A stretch of DNA of 64,000 bases, taken from the NCBI RefSeq assembly GCF_051175385.1, contig NZ_CP195106.1:1860001-1924000 (forward strand), read 5' to 3'. The stretch comes from Tundrisphaera lichenicola (GTDB lineage Bacteria; Planctomycetota; Planctomycetia; Isosphaerales; Isosphaeraceae). Under the pieces are notes generated by a model, which was given only the letters and a program-made list of their open reading frames with translations, did no database searches and was not told where the DNA came from. This document shows positions 33,546-43,156 of the stretch, piece after piece (position 1 is the stretch's first letter; every line of letters begins with the position of its first letter). The translations under genes were made by a program, and so were the position numbers.

Positions 33546-33910
33546 CGTGAAAACTCTCCCCAGATTGAGCAATATCATGAGCATCCAGGGCATCGGATCG
33601 GGAACGGCCTGGCTCTATTCCTGGTCGAACAAGCGATCGAGCGTTCGACATTGCTGATTCCGAATCGAAAATCACCTTGGTTCTCACGGAACATTCCGGT
33701 ACGCATTGATTCGCGAGACATTTGGAGTCGAGCTGATCTTCCGGTCGAAATCAGTGCCAGATTTCTGGACCCCGGCGGTGAGGGGCGATTATGCTCAATC
33801 TCGCCCCGAGATGCGGGAATCTGATTCGTCAGATTGGTTCACTCTCCTGGGGTGAAGGCGATGCCGAGACCACTTTCGTAGGAGACAGATCGGTGATTAC
33901 TTCCTATGAT
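33546..33910. other. divergent intergenic interval
   Basis: 365 bases between the divergent YciI-like and carbon-nitrogen hydrolase genes. Composition is AT-richer than the coding regions (cattgctgattccgaatcg, gattacttcctatgatatg). The hydrolase frame is open further left to 33791, but that stretch has no signal-peptide character or ribosome site. Probably promoters for both genes. Confidence 0.4.
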
Positions 33911-35287
33911 ATGATCAATCTCCGGAAAATCATGACGGTTCTCGGGATTGGGGTGTCGATTCTCGCTTCGAGCGAGTCACTGAGCGCCATGGAGGGTCCG
34001 GGCGAACTCGATGGCTGGACAACAAACTCGCCTCGTCCGGAAATCAGCCCTGAATTCGGGCAGGAAACCGTTGGACCGAGCGGAGAAATCCGCCTCTTGA
34101 TCAAGGGCAAGGGGCAGGAGGGCGTCGCTGGTTGCTGGAGCAGAACCTTCTCGATCGAGGGAGGTAGGTCCTACAGGTTTCGGGCCGATTATCGTTCGGA
34201 AAACGTGGAATTGCCGAGACGTAGCGTTGTTGCCGAGATTCACTGGCGAGATGCAGAAGGTCGGAAAGTGCCCACCGATCAGCCTACCGTGGCCGGGTAT
34301 CTCCGGGGTTCGGTCGGAATTGCCGAGACGGAGTTCCCTTCGATCCACGAGTCGAACACCGCAGGTTGGACCGAGGTCTCCGAGACTTACCAGGCTCCCT
34401 CCAGTGCGACCCAGGCGATCGTCGAACTTCATCTCCGATGGGCTCCCGAAGGGAAGGTCTGCTGGCGCAACATTTCGCTCGTCGAAACCTCACCGAATCC
34501 GCCTCGCAAGGTTCGCCTGGCCACCGTGCACTTCCGGCCCCAAGGCGGCACGTCTGCGGGAGATAACCGAAGGATGTTTGAGCCAATGATCGCCGAGGCG
34601 GCTCGACGAAACGCCGATCTCGTCGTCCTCGGTGAAACTCTCACCTATCCGGGCCTGGGCAAAGCTTATCACGAGCTTGCCGAGAAGATTCCAGGACCTT
34701 CGACCGAATATTTTGGAGAATTGGCCCGGAAGCATGATTTCTACATCGTTGCCGGACTGCTGGAACGCGATGGAACGTCGGTTTATAACGTCGCCGTCCT
34801 GATTGGCCCCGACGGTTCGCTCCTTGGCAAGTATCGGAAAGTCTGCCTGCCTCGCGGGGAGGTCGATGGAGGAATCACGCCCGGGTCGGAATACCCGGTA
34901 TTTTCGACCAGGTTCGGCAAGCTGGGAATGATGGTCTGCTACGATGGGTTCTTTCCGGAAGTCGCCCGAGAATTGACCAATCGAGGGGCCGAGGTCATCG
35001 CATGGCCGGTCTGGGGGTGCAATCCTCTGCTCGCCCGCGCCAGGGCCTGCGAGAACCAGGTCTACATCGTCAGCAGCACCTATGAAGACGTCTCGACAAA
35101 CTGGATGATCTCCGGCGTATTCGACCACTCGGGCGAGCTCATCGCTCAGGCTCAGTGCTGGGGCGAAGTGGCACTTGCGGAGGTCGATTTGAATCGAAAG
35201 ACCCGGTGGATCAGCCTGGGCGACTTCAAGGCACAATTACCCAGCCACCGCCCAGCACCGGCCAAAACTCCGACCGACGACAAATGA
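33911..35287 (+). CDS. secreted carbon-nitrogen hydrolase (nitrilase superfamily) with N-terminal beta-sandwich
   Basis: A 458-residue protein from ATG 33911 (ATG 33932 is an alternative). A signal peptide (MTVLGIGVSILASSESLSA) is followed by a carbohydrate-binding-like beta domain (about residues 25-190). The nitrilase-fold domain has the catalytic triad Glu (DLVVLGETLTYPG), Lys (GKYRKVCLPRGE) and Cys (GMMVCYDGFFPEVAREL). Members hydrolyse amides or nitriles. Export and the added sandwich domain suggest it acts on an external amide substrate. Confidence 0.87.
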   Translation: MINLRKIMTVLGIGVSILASSESLSAMEGPGELDGWTTNSPRPEISPEFGQETVGPSGEIRLLIKGKGQEGVAGCWSRTFSIEGGRSYRFRADYRSENVELPRRSVVAEIHWRDAEGRKVPTDQPTVAGYLRGSVGIAETEFPSIHESNTAGWTEVSETYQAPSSATQAIVELHLRWAPEGKVCWRNISLVETSPNPPRKVRLATVHFRPQGGTSAGDNRRMFEPMIAEAARRNADLVVLGETLTYPGLGKAYHELAEKIPGPSTEYFGELARKHDFYIVAGLLERDGTSVYNVAVLIGPDGSLLGKYRKVCLPRGEVDGGITPGSEYPVFSTRFGKLGMMVCYDGFFPEVARELTNRGAEVIAWPVWGCNPLLARARACENQVYIVSSTYEDVSTNWMISGVFDHSGELIAQAQCWGEVALAEVDLNRKTRWISLGDFKAQLPSHRPAPAKTPTDDK

Positions 35288-35665
35288 CCTTGGCACGATG
35301 ACCAGGACACTTCAAAACTCATCAACTCTGCTGAATCACTAAATACTCGAATACGCGGCATTCTCACATGGTATGAGCCACGAGGTCGAGGGGTTGTGCC
35401 CGGCTCTTCGTCCCGATCGAGATCTTGCCTCTTTCTGAGCGTCGTTTCGGCCAGTACGATTAGCCGTCCCTGAACCTGTTGGCTGACAGGGATCAATTCT
35501 CCGAGGGCCGATGGTCAACCGCTTCGCGCGATTCCTTCTGCTTCGATCGAGTCAGCTTGACATCCATGGGTGGTCCCTCGATAGTCCGCCCCCATGGTCG
35601 GGGGTCAGTTCGTCGATATCGCCTGGACTTCGCGACGACTCCGTTTCTTCCTGGGAGATGCGCCG
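35288..35665. other. intergenic interval before the PEP-CTERM gene
   Basis: 378 bases without a convincing gene. The left part is AT-richer (actcatcaactctgctgaat). A GGGAG ribosome site lies just before the PEP-CTERM ATG. An open frame extends upstream of that ATG to 35594 but begins mid-leader and is not preferred. Confidence 0.4.
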
Positions 35666-36256
35666 ATGCGGAAGCCCTTGACTTTATTCGCGGTCTTGCT
35701 CGCGGCCGTCGCTTGGCTCGACCCCAACGACGAGGCCCGAGCCGACTTCATCGTCAACGGCGGTTTTGAGACGGAAGACTTCACTGGCTGGACGTTATCC
35801 GGTAACACGTCCGACCCGACAACCTTCGGTGTAGACTCGAGCATTCCTCATAGCGGGGGTTTTGCTGCTTATTTCGGACCGCAGAGTAGCAAAGTCTTCC
35901 TCGAACAGACGGTCGCGACCGTCGTGGGCGAGGAGTACACGCTCAGTTTCTTCCTGATGAACGAGGACGGGAGTTCGCCCAACGCGTTCAGCGTCGAGTT
36001 CGGCTCGATGTCACTGGCCGATTCGACAGATCTCTCGACGTTCGACTATCAAATGTTCACTTACAAGTCGATCGCAACCTTTTCGACCACGATCGTCAGG
36101 TTCGGGTTCCAGAACGATTTCGCCTACTTCGACATCGACAATATCAGCCTCGTCAGGGCCGTACCTGAGCCCGGAACTTTGGCCTCTCTGGCAATCGGCG
36201 TGGCGTTGCTCGGATGTCATCGGTGGATGCGGCGGTCGGCTCGTCGGGTCGACTGA
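35666..36256 (+). CDS. PEP-CTERM sorted secreted protein
   Basis: A 196-residue protein with signal peptide (MRKPLTLFAVLLAAVAWL). A beta-sandwich domain follows, starting FIVNGGFETEDFTGWTLSG (the usual N-terminal motif of PEP-CTERM DUF642-like or CBM-like proteins). The C-terminal sorting signal is VPEPGTLASLAIGVALL plus a basic end (RRSARR). Such proteins are exported and processed by exosortase, often linked to exopolysaccharide. No exosortase gene is in this window. Confidence 0.9.
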   Translation: MRKPLTLFAVLLAAVAWLDPNDEARADFIVNGGFETEDFTGWTLSGNTSDPTTFGVDSSIPHSGGFAAYFGPQSSKVFLEQTVATVVGEEYTLSFFLMNEDGSSPNAFSVEFGSMSLADSTDLSTFDYQMFTYKSIATFSTTIVRFGFQNDFAYFDIDNISLVRAVPEPGTLASLAIGVALLGCHRWMRRSARRVD

Positions 36257-36302
36257 ACGCCGCCAGAATTCTGGAAGCCGGGTCCTTTGAATAGAATGGT
36301 GG

Positions 36303-37871
36303 ATGATGATGAGACGATCAGGACGACTGACTTCTGTTCTCGGATGCATCTCTGCGATGATTCTGGTTCCAGCCCTGGAACCGGGCAAGGCCTCGGCGCA
36401 ATACTGGGGTGGATACGCCGCCGACCCGCAGCACACTTGTCTATCCAAGGTTGCTTCGCAGGTCCCTCAGCAGGTCCTCTGGCACATGCCCGTCGACCTG
36501 AACCCACCGTTCAGCGGCGGGAACCTTTTCATCCATTATGCGAGCCCCGTCATCACGCGGAAGAATACCGTAATTGTCACGGTCCGCGGGACGCCGAATA
36601 ACCCGAACGCCTTCCAGTTCAAGGCGGTAAAAGGACAGAATGGCGCGGGAGCCTGGTCGCAGGCCCTCACGACCGACTACATCACACCTCCACACTCCTG
36701 GTATCCGATTTGTGGACCCACCCTGGTTTCGGGCGGCCAAAGCCTCGCCGTGCCCGGGGCGGGGGGCACGGTCTACCTGAGGACCAACCCGGACCGGGTG
36801 ACGGGTGCCATCACTCAACGCTGCTTCTACTCCTCCGTGGCCGACTATAATGCGAACAAGTTGTCCTTCAACTCCAGCGTTTTCATCTGCACGCCCATCA
36901 CGGCCGACGATGATGGGAACCTATACTTCGGCTTCGCCATCCTCGCCCCGGCGGCCGGTGCGCCAGCCAAGGGGGGACTCGCTCGGATCTCGAAGGCCGG
37001 GGTCGGGACCTATGTCACCGCCGCCGCCGCGACGGGTGACGCGACCATGCAGAAGGTCGTTTACAATGGCGCGCCCGCATTGAGTCAGGACGGCACGACC
37101 GTTTACGTCGGGGTGAATGATAAGGTCAACGGGAATAGCGGCTTCGGAACCGGTTTCCTCGTCGCGCTCGACAGTCAGACTCTCGCCACTAAAGGAAAGA
37201 TCCGGCTCAAAGATGTAAAGAGCCCCGGCAATAACGCGCTACTCCCCGATGACGGGAGCGGAACGCCGACAGTTGGACCGGACGGCGACGTGTATTTCGG
37301 CGTCCTGGAGAACAACCTCGGGTCGAACAATTATCGGGGTTGGCTCCTCCATTTCAGCGGCGACCTGGCCACGGCCAAGACACCGAGCGCTTTCGGATGG
37401 GACATCACTCCTTCGATCGTCCCAGCCAGTGCGGTCGCTTCCTATGATGGGTCGTCCTCGTACCTCGTCTTGACGAAGTACAACAACTACGCCGGGGCCG
37501 GCGGCGACGGCCAAAATCGTATGGCCATCCTCGACCCCAACGATTCCGAGATCGATCCGGTCCGGGGAGCCATGTCCATGAAGGTCGTCATCAGCGTCCT
37601 CGGACCGACGCCCGACCCTGAGTACGGAGGGAACGCCGTCCGCGAATGGTGCGTCAACTCGACGGCCGTCGATCCCTTCAACAAGTGCGCCGTTGTCAAT
37701 AGCGAAGACGGGAACGTCTACCGGTGGAATTTCACCACCAACACCCTCACTCCGGCGCTCACTCTCGCGGCGGCGACGGGCGAGGCTTATACGCCGACCG
37801 TCATCGGCCCGGACGGGGCCGTCTACGCGATCAATCGGGCAGTATTGAACTGCTGCGTCAAACTTCCCTAA
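36303..37871 (+). CDS. secreted PQQ-like beta-propeller protein
   Basis: A 522-residue protein with a signal peptide (LTSVLGCISAMILVPALEPG, cut after ASA). The body has repeated four-stranded blade patterns: GNLFIHYASPVITRKNTVIV, PITADDDGNLYFGFAIL, PALSQDGTTVYVGVND, PTVGPDGDVYFGVLENN, CAVVNSEDGNVYRWNF and PTVIGPDGAVYAI, typical of PQQ/WD-like propellers. Cysteine pairs near the C-terminus (NCCVKLP) suggest disulfides. No catalytic function recognisable. Confidence 0.7.
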   Translation: MMMRRSGRLTSVLGCISAMILVPALEPGKASAQYWGGYAADPQHTCLSKVASQVPQQVLWHMPVDLNPPFSGGNLFIHYASPVITRKNTVIVTVRGTPNNPNAFQFKAVKGQNGAGAWSQALTTDYITPPHSWYPICGPTLVSGGQSLAVPGAGGTVYLRTNPDRVTGAITQRCFYSSVADYNANKLSFNSSVFICTPITADDDGNLYFGFAILAPAAGAPAKGGLARISKAGVGTYVTAAAATGDATMQKVVYNGAPALSQDGTTVYVGVNDKVNGNSGFGTGFLVALDSQTLATKGKIRLKDVKSPGNNALLPDDGSGTPTVGPDGDVYFGVLENNLGSNNYRGWLLHFSGDLATAKTPSAFGWDITPSIVPASAVASYDGSSSYLVLTKYNNYAGAGGDGQNRMAILDPNDSEIDPVRGAMSMKVVISVLGPTPDPEYGGNAVREWCVNSTAVDPFNKCAVVNSEDGNVYRWNFTTNTLTPALTLAAATGEAYTPTVIGPDGAVYAINRAVLNCCVKLP

Positions 37872-37981
37872 TCAGGACTCTCGGGTCGGGGCGAGGGTGA
37901 GAGGTCGATGCCATCGTTCACGCTCCGAGCCGCAGATATCGAGAGAGACTAACGCGTCATCGTCGTCTTTGGGAAGAGAAC

Positions 37982-39967
37982 ATGACGGCGATCAGGATCT
38001 GGATCTGCTTCCTCCTCTGGCTCGTCCCGGGACCATCCTCGATGGCGGACGGGACTGGGCTGATCCGATCAAGACAGAGCGGGCCCTGGTCCGCAGGCTC
38101 GACCTGGGAAAGGGGAGTAACTCCAGGTTCGGGGGACCGGGTTCAGGTCCGAGAGGGGCACGAGGTCCTTTACGATGAGAACTCCGAGCGTGTGATCCGC
38201 TCGATCCACGTGGCTGGCACCTTGAGATTCGCCACCGATCTGGACACACGCCTCGATGTCGGCCTGATCAAGATTCAAAACGGCGACGACGCGAGTGAAA
38301 ACGGATTCGACTGCGACGCCCACACCCCGAGGCTCCCCATCGATCGGCCAAGGCCAGCCCTTGAGGTCGGGACGGCCTTGAGGCCGGTCGAGACTGGACA
38401 CACGGCTCGGGTCCGCCTCGTGGTGTTCGACGACATGGATGCCGAATCCTGCCCGGCAATCGTTTGCTGTGGGGGCCGGATGGAATTCCATGGCGCCCCG
38501 ATGGACCGGACCTGGGTGAAGCTCGGAGGAGAGGCCCGGCCCGGAGATTCCGCCTTGAATCTCTCGCGTCCCGTGACCGGCTGGAGAGTCGGGGACCAAG
38601 TCCTCCTGACCGCCGCCTCGAACCGAGCCCGAAAGGATGGGGAGACCCTCCAGCCCGGCGGCGGGACGGCCCCCGTTTTCTCGGAAGTGCGTCAAGTCAG
38701 ATCGCTCGACGGGACGACTCTGACTTTAGACCGACCGCTCGCGAATGCTCACTCCGAGCCGGGCGGACAAAGGGGAGAGGTCGCCAACCTGAGCCGGAAC
38801 GTGATCGTCGAGTCGTCCGACCCATTGAAGGGTCGGGGCCACACGATGTACCACCGAAACTCGTCCGGCTCGATCAGCTATGCTGAGTTCCGAGGCCTCG
38901 GGAAGCAGGGGGTCAAGGGTCGTTATCCGATCCACTTTCACATGGTTGGAGAGTCGATGAGGGGAAGCTCGGTCGTTGGCGCGTCGATCCACGACAGCGG
39001 AAACCGCTGGATCACAATCCACGGGACCAACCACCTCGTCGTCCGAGACTGTGTCGGCTATCGAACGATCGGCCACGGCTTTTATCTGGAGGATGGGACC
39101 GAGACCCTCAACATCCTGGACCGAAACCTGGCCGTTCAGGCGTACGCGGGCAAGCCCTTGCCCGACCAGGCTCTGGCCTTCGACGACAACTCCGGCGCGG
39201 GCTTTTGGTGGGCGAACAGCCTCAACGCATTCACCCGGAATTTGGCCGCCGAATGCGACCGTTACGGATTCCGCTACGAGGCGACCCCCGCACCGATCGA
39301 TGATCTCCGGAGACGCGTCCTGCTCGCTGACGGACGCCGCGAGACGATCGATGTCCGGACGCTACCGTTTATCCGCTTCGACGAAAATGAGGCCCACGAC
39401 CAACTTTATGGAATCGACCTCGGCGAGGGAACCGATGGCGTCGGCCCCGACCGAGATCATCCGTTTGTCCTGAAGAATACGAGGCTCTGGGATTGCCTAT
39501 GGGCGTTTCGGCCAGAAGCCCCCAACTTACTTGTGGACGGGCTCTTGATCGATCACTGCCGCTACGGAGTGTTCCAGCCTCGAGGCGATGGCCACGCATA
39601 CCAAGGCGCCACGATCCGCCGGACGTACCTGGCCGGCCCCGCACCTTCAACACCGAACGAGGACACATCTCTTGTCCCCGATGACACCCCGCCGACCACC
39701 ATAGTGACGTTCGTGTCGATGGCGAAAGAGAGGACACGAAAGGTCCGCGGGACCTCGGTCGACAACGGATCGATCCGAAGAGTACTGGTGAATGGTCGAG
39801 ACGCTCGCGCCATTGATCGAAATTTCCTGGAGTGGGAGGTGATCCTGGAAGACCCGGAGGACGGCGTCATCCACGCCTATGCTGAAGACAACTCCGGCAA
39901 TATCGAGAAAAACCCCCATCGCCTCCTTCTCGGATCTCAAACCGACGATGCCCTGGGCTCAAAGTGA
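37982..39967 (+). CDS. secreted G8-domain / parallel beta-helix protein, CEMIP-like
   Basis: A 661-residue protein with signal peptide (IWICFLLWLVPGPSSMA). An N-terminal G8 domain (TWERGVTPGSGDRVQVREG, then IHVAGTLRFA) precedes a long right-handed beta-helix region: NVIVESSDP, HTMYHRNSSGSISYAEFRG, GRYPIHFHMVGES, GNRWITIHGTNHLVVRDCVG, GHGFYLEDGTETLNILDRN. This architecture is that of CEMIP/TMEM2-type proteins, linked in animals to hyaluronan breakdown. The PIHFHM and GHGFYLEDG motifs are the strongest resemblance. The substrate in this organism is unknown, presumably an external polysaccharide. Confidence 0.78.
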   Translation: MTAIRIWICFLLWLVPGPSSMADGTGLIRSRQSGPWSAGSTWERGVTPGSGDRVQVREGHEVLYDENSERVIRSIHVAGTLRFATDLDTRLDVGLIKIQNGDDASENGFDCDAHTPRLPIDRPRPALEVGTALRPVETGHTARVRLVVFDDMDAESCPAIVCCGGRMEFHGAPMDRTWVKLGGEARPGDSALNLSRPVTGWRVGDQVLLTAASNRARKDGETLQPGGGTAPVFSEVRQVRSLDGTTLTLDRPLANAHSEPGGQRGEVANLSRNVIVESSDPLKGRGHTMYHRNSSGSISYAEFRGLGKQGVKGRYPIHFHMVGESMRGSSVVGASIHDSGNRWITIHGTNHLVVRDCVGYRTIGHGFYLEDGTETLNILDRNLAVQAYAGKPLPDQALAFDDNSGAGFWWANSLNAFTRNLAAECDRYGFRYEATPAPIDDLRRRVLLADGRRETIDVRTLPFIRFDENEAHDQLYGIDLGEGTDGVGPDRDHPFVLKNTRLWDCLWAFRPEAPNLLVDGLLIDHCRYGVFQPRGDGHAYQGATIRRTYLAGPAPSTPNEDTSLVPDDTPPTTIVTFVSMAKERTRKVRGTSVDNGSIRRVLVNGRDARAIDRNFLEWEVILEDPEDGVIHAYAEDNSGNIEKNPHRLLLGSQTDDALGSK

Positions 39968-40374
39968 GTAAGTTACGCCCGGAGCCGCGTCGCCTCCCAC
40001 CACGAGGCGGTTGTCGCTAGAGACAAGGCCCGAACGAACTGAACGGGAAAGCCGGGCCTGGTCTAAGCAGAGGGTAGCACGTCTGTCGATCAGGTTCGGT
40101 GACTCTCATCGTTCAAAGCTCCCACAGACATTCCCAATCATTCCAAGTTCGAGGCACACCGATCCGCCTCTCCCGGGGTTTGACGATTGCCAGGGGATCC
40201 GCTCTACTATTTTGCCCAACGGGATGATTCTCCCGCCGGTCCTGGTCGGTCCTCCTATAACAGGGCTATACCGACGAAACCGGCTCACGCACTGGGCCTC
40301 AGTCCGGCCTGCGGTGATCCATCGCCGCATTCGCCCCATCCGGACGGGAACGAATCGAAAGGAACGGCATTCTC
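39968..40374. other. intergenic interval before the sugar dehydrogenase gene
   Basis: 407 bases. I see no gene. The segment ccgctctactattttgcccaacggg may contain a promoter (CTACTAT as -10-like), and GAAAGGAACG precedes the downstream GTG. Short frames on both strands look random. Confidence 0.4.
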
Positions 40375-41628
40375 GTGATCGACGCCCACCCCACCCTCAT
40401 GGCCCGCCTGGCCCGGATTATCCCCGCCTTGATTGTCGCGACGATCTCCTCCGCGGCTCAGGCCGAGTCGGATCTTCCCCGGCTGAAGACCGAAGTGGCC
40501 TTTCCTAACCTCCAGTTCGACCGCCCCGTGGCCCTGGCCTCACCCGAGGACGGAAGTAACCTCCTCTTCGTCGCCGAGCAATTCAAGGGCACCATCCAGT
40601 CGTTCCCCGACGAGAAGGATACCACCGACAAGGTCGAATTCCTCCAGCTTCCCGATCCGATGAACAAGGGGAACGAGGAGGGACTGCTCGGTCTCGCCTT
40701 CCACCCGAAATACAAGCAGAACGGCGAGTTCTTCGTCTATTACTCCGCCCACGACATGGAAGACGGGAAACACCACAGACGCTCGGTGGTTTCTCGATTC
40801 AAGGTCTCGAAGGACAACCCCAGGAAGGCCGATCCGGCCAGCGAGCAGAGGATTTGGGTCTCGGCCGACGATCCCTTCGAAAACCACAACGGGGGTTGCA
40901 TCGCCTTCGGGCCCGATGGCTATCTCTACATTTCCTTGGGTGACAGCGGGGCGGCGGATGATCCCTTGACCACCGGCCAGAATCCCAAGGACTGGTTCGG
41001 ATCGATCCTCCGGATTGATGTGGACCACCCCTCCGATGGCAAGCCCTACGGGATTCCCTCGGACAACCCCAAGCTCCGCGACTCCAAGTTCTCCGACTGG
41101 GCTCCCGAGGTTTATTGCATCGGGCTTCGGAACGTTTGGAAGTTTTCCTTCGATCGCAAGGACGGGACACTCTGGGCCGGCGACGTGGGCCAGAACAAGT
41201 GGGAGTACGTCCATGTCATCCAGAACGGCGGGAACTACGGCTGGAGCGTGAAGGAAGGATTTCACAACTTCAAGCCTCGCCAGAAGGCCAACACCGCGAG
41301 CCCAATCACCAAGCCTATCGTCGAATACCCTCACGCGGTCGGACTCGACCCCAAACGAAATGACCTGGGCCAGAGCATCACCGGAGGCTATGTCTACCGA
41401 GGCAATGCCCTGCCGCTGGACGGAGTCTACGTTTATGGCGATTATCAGAGCGGGCGGATCTGGGGCGTTCGCTCCAAAGACGGTGAGGCCATCGAGAGCG
41501 GCGAGCTGATCGACGTCTCCAAGCAGAAAGTCCTGAACATCGCCAGCTTTGGTGAAGATCGTGAGGGTGATCTTTTGATACTTGCTTTCGATGGTCGGAT
41601 TCACAGGCTCGTGTCTGCCGACAAGTAA
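40375..41628 (+). CDS. PQQ-dependent sugar dehydrogenase (soluble aldose dehydrogenase-like)
   Basis: A 417-residue protein, GTG start after GAAAGGA, with a signal peptide (LARIIPALIVATISSAAQAE). Six-bladed GSDH/YliI-type propeller motifs include RPVALASPEDGSNLLFVAEQ, GNEEGLLGLAFHPKYKQNG, ENHNGGCIAFGPDGYLYISL (the GGxxxFGPDGxLY signature), GDSGAADDP, EVYCIGLRNVWKFSFD and ITGGYVYRGN. It is expected to oxidise aldoses in the periplasm if PQQ is bound. A perfect long hairpin follows the gene. Confidence 0.87.
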   Translation: MIDAHPTLMARLARIIPALIVATISSAAQAESDLPRLKTEVAFPNLQFDRPVALASPEDGSNLLFVAEQFKGTIQSFPDEKDTTDKVEFLQLPDPMNKGNEEGLLGLAFHPKYKQNGEFFVYYSAHDMEDGKHHRRSVVSRFKVSKDNPRKADPASEQRIWVSADDPFENHNGGCIAFGPDGYLYISLGDSGAADDPLTTGQNPKDWFGSILRIDVDHPSDGKPYGIPSDNPKLRDSKFSDWAPEVYCIGLRNVWKFSFDRKDGTLWAGDVGQNKWEYVHVIQNGGNYGWSVKEGFHNFKPRQKANTASPITKPIVEYPHAVGLDPKRNDLGQSITGGYVYRGNALPLDGVYVYGDYQSGRIWGVRSKDGEAIESGELIDVSKQKVLNIASFGEDREGDLLILAFDGRIHRLVSADK

Positions 41629-41663
41629 AGTAGTAGTAGACCTGGTGAAGCTTGGTAAAAAAT

Positions 41664-41697
41664 CAGGCCATGCTTTCCCCGGGGAAAGCATGGCCTG
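41664..41697. terminator. 17-bp perfect palindrome, terminator
   Basis: CAGGCCATGCTTTCCCC is followed directly by its exact complement GGGGAAAGCATGGCCTG: a 34-nt perfect palindrome with AAAAAAT on the left and CTTGTTT on the right. It is 35 bases past the sugar dehydrogenase stop and would act in both directions. Such long perfect stems can also be transcript-stability elements. Confidence 0.75.
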
Positions 41698-41820
41698 CTT
41701 GTTTAACCCAGGCGCCGAAAGGTCTCGGCGTTGTCCCGGCCGATGCGAATCGTCTAAAATCGACCGAGTGAGGGTCGGACGCCCTCGGAGCCGCGACCGT
41801 CGTGGGGAGAGCCCAGTTTC

Positions 41821-42663
41821 ATGCCGATATTCCTCCGCCGATCGGTAATTGCGATCGCTATGGCTGGTCTGTTCCTGCTCGGGAGCGAGGGACCTGTTCT
41901 CGCCCAGGATGGACCACCTGGACCATCAGCGACTTCGGATGGCAGCGAGCCTTCTCAGGGCGGGGGGTCGCAGTCGTTCTTCCGGTGGATGGCCGAAGCG
42001 TCGGGGCCGATCGGACTGGTCATCCTGGCGATGTCGTTCTATCTGATCGCTTTGATCGCCTGGATGGCGATGGAATATCGACGATCAGTCGCGGTTCCCG
42101 ACCGCCTGATTCGGGAGATCAGCGATCTGCTTGCATCGAAGGAATATACCGAAGCCTATAATCGCCTCTCGGAGAGCCCATCCTTCCTCGGGAAAGTCCT
42201 GGCCGCAGGAGTCCGCAAGCTACCCTCGGGCCAGGCCCCGGCGCTCCGGGCCATGGAACTGGCCAATGACGACGCGACCATGGCGATGGAGCATCGGACC
42301 ACGTATCTGGCCACGGTGGGGACACTCGGACCGATGATTGGCCTGGTCGGCACGGTCTACGGGATGATCCTGAGCTTCCGGGTCATCGCCACCGCGGGGG
42401 GCTCCCCGCAAGCAAGCCAGCTCGCTGCAGGGATCTCGACGGCCCTGTTCGCCACTCTCGAAGGGATCGCGCTCTCGATTCCCGCGATCTTCTTCCACGC
42501 GATGTATCGGAATCGGATCGCGAGGCTCTCGCTGGAGGTCATGCTCGCAGCCGAGTCGCTGCTCGAACAATTCTCCCCCGGAATCCGGACCCCTCACCCC
42601 CTGGTAGCCTCGGCCGTGAATCCCCCCCCGCGCGGGAATCCGAGCGGCCCGGCCTCCTCCTGA
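41821..42663 (+). CDS. exbB: MotA/TolQ/ExbB proton channel protein
   Basis: A 280-residue protein with an N-terminal signal-like segment (SVIAIAMAGLFLLGSEG). The first channel helix is GLVILAMSFYLIALIAWMAM, and the two paired helices of the ExbB core are LATVGTLGPMIGLVGTVYG and STALFATLEGIALSIPAIF. The GT-x-GP-x-x-GLxGTVxGM block is diagnostic. It forms an inner-membrane proton channel with ExbD. It heads an operon with two ExbD genes and a vWA protein. Confidence 0.92.
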   Translation: MPIFLRRSVIAIAMAGLFLLGSEGPVLAQDGPPGPSATSDGSEPSQGGGSQSFFRWMAEASGPIGLVILAMSFYLIALIAWMAMEYRRSVAVPDRLIREISDLLASKEYTEAYNRLSESPSFLGKVLAAGVRKLPSGQAPALRAMELANDDATMAMEHRTTYLATVGTLGPMIGLVGTVYGMILSFRVIATAGGSPQASQLAAGISTALFATLEGIALSIPAIFFHAMYRNRIARLSLEVMLAAESLLEQFSPGIRTPHPLVASAVNPPPRGNPSGPASS

Positions 42664-42685
42664 GCTCTCAGAGGGAGGGTCTCCG

Positions 42686-43156
42686 ATGGCATTCCGCGAC
42701 AAGAACAGGGCCGAAGGGCCTTTCAACCTGAACCTGACCCCGCTGCTCGACGTCGTTCTCCAATTGATCACATTCTTCATGATGCTGATCCACTTCGGGA
42801 CCAAGATCGACGAGGTCTCGGCCTCGATCAAGCTCCCCACAACCTCATCGGCCCTTCCCGGCGGAGACCTGGGCCTCGACCGACTGGTCGTCGGGGTCGA
42901 TTCCAAGGGGCGACTGATCGCCGAGGATGGGATCCTTGAAGGGACCTCGGCCGATGTCTGGTGGGCGGATCAATCGCGCAAGAGGCTGGCCGGACTGGCC
43001 GCGATGGGAGGAAAGGCCGTCGAACTACCGACTCTCGTGGTCGTCCGGGCCGACAAGGCGGCCTCGTTCGGGTCGGTCCGGGGGCTGCTCTCGACGGCCC
43101 AGGAGAGCGGATTCGCCCGCTTCACGCTGGTCGTCCTCCGAGGGGCCAACCCATGA
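42686..43156 (+). CDS. exbD: ExbD/TolR-family protein (first copy)
   Basis: A 156-residue protein. The N-terminal NLTPLLDVVLQLITFFMMLI has the invariant pore Asp of ExbD/TolR (TPLLDVVLQL) in its single transmembrane helix. The C-terminal periplasmic domain (ELPTLVVVRADKAASFGSVR ... GFARFTLVVLRG) is typical. It works with ExbB to harness proton flow. Its stop overlaps the ATG of the next exbD (ATGA). Confidence 0.92.
   Translation: MAFRDKNRAEGPFNLNLTPLLDVVLQLITFFMMLIHFGTKIDEVSASIKLPTTSSALPGGDLGLDRLVVGVDSKGRLIAEDGILEGTSADVWWADQSRKRLAGLAAMGGKAVELPTLVVVRADKAASFGSVRGLLSTAQESGFARFTLVVLRGANP

Noticed and set aside
40540..41691. 383-codon minus-strand frame
   Set aside because: Antisense shadow of the PQQ-type sugar dehydrogenase; it also crosses the terminator palindrome.
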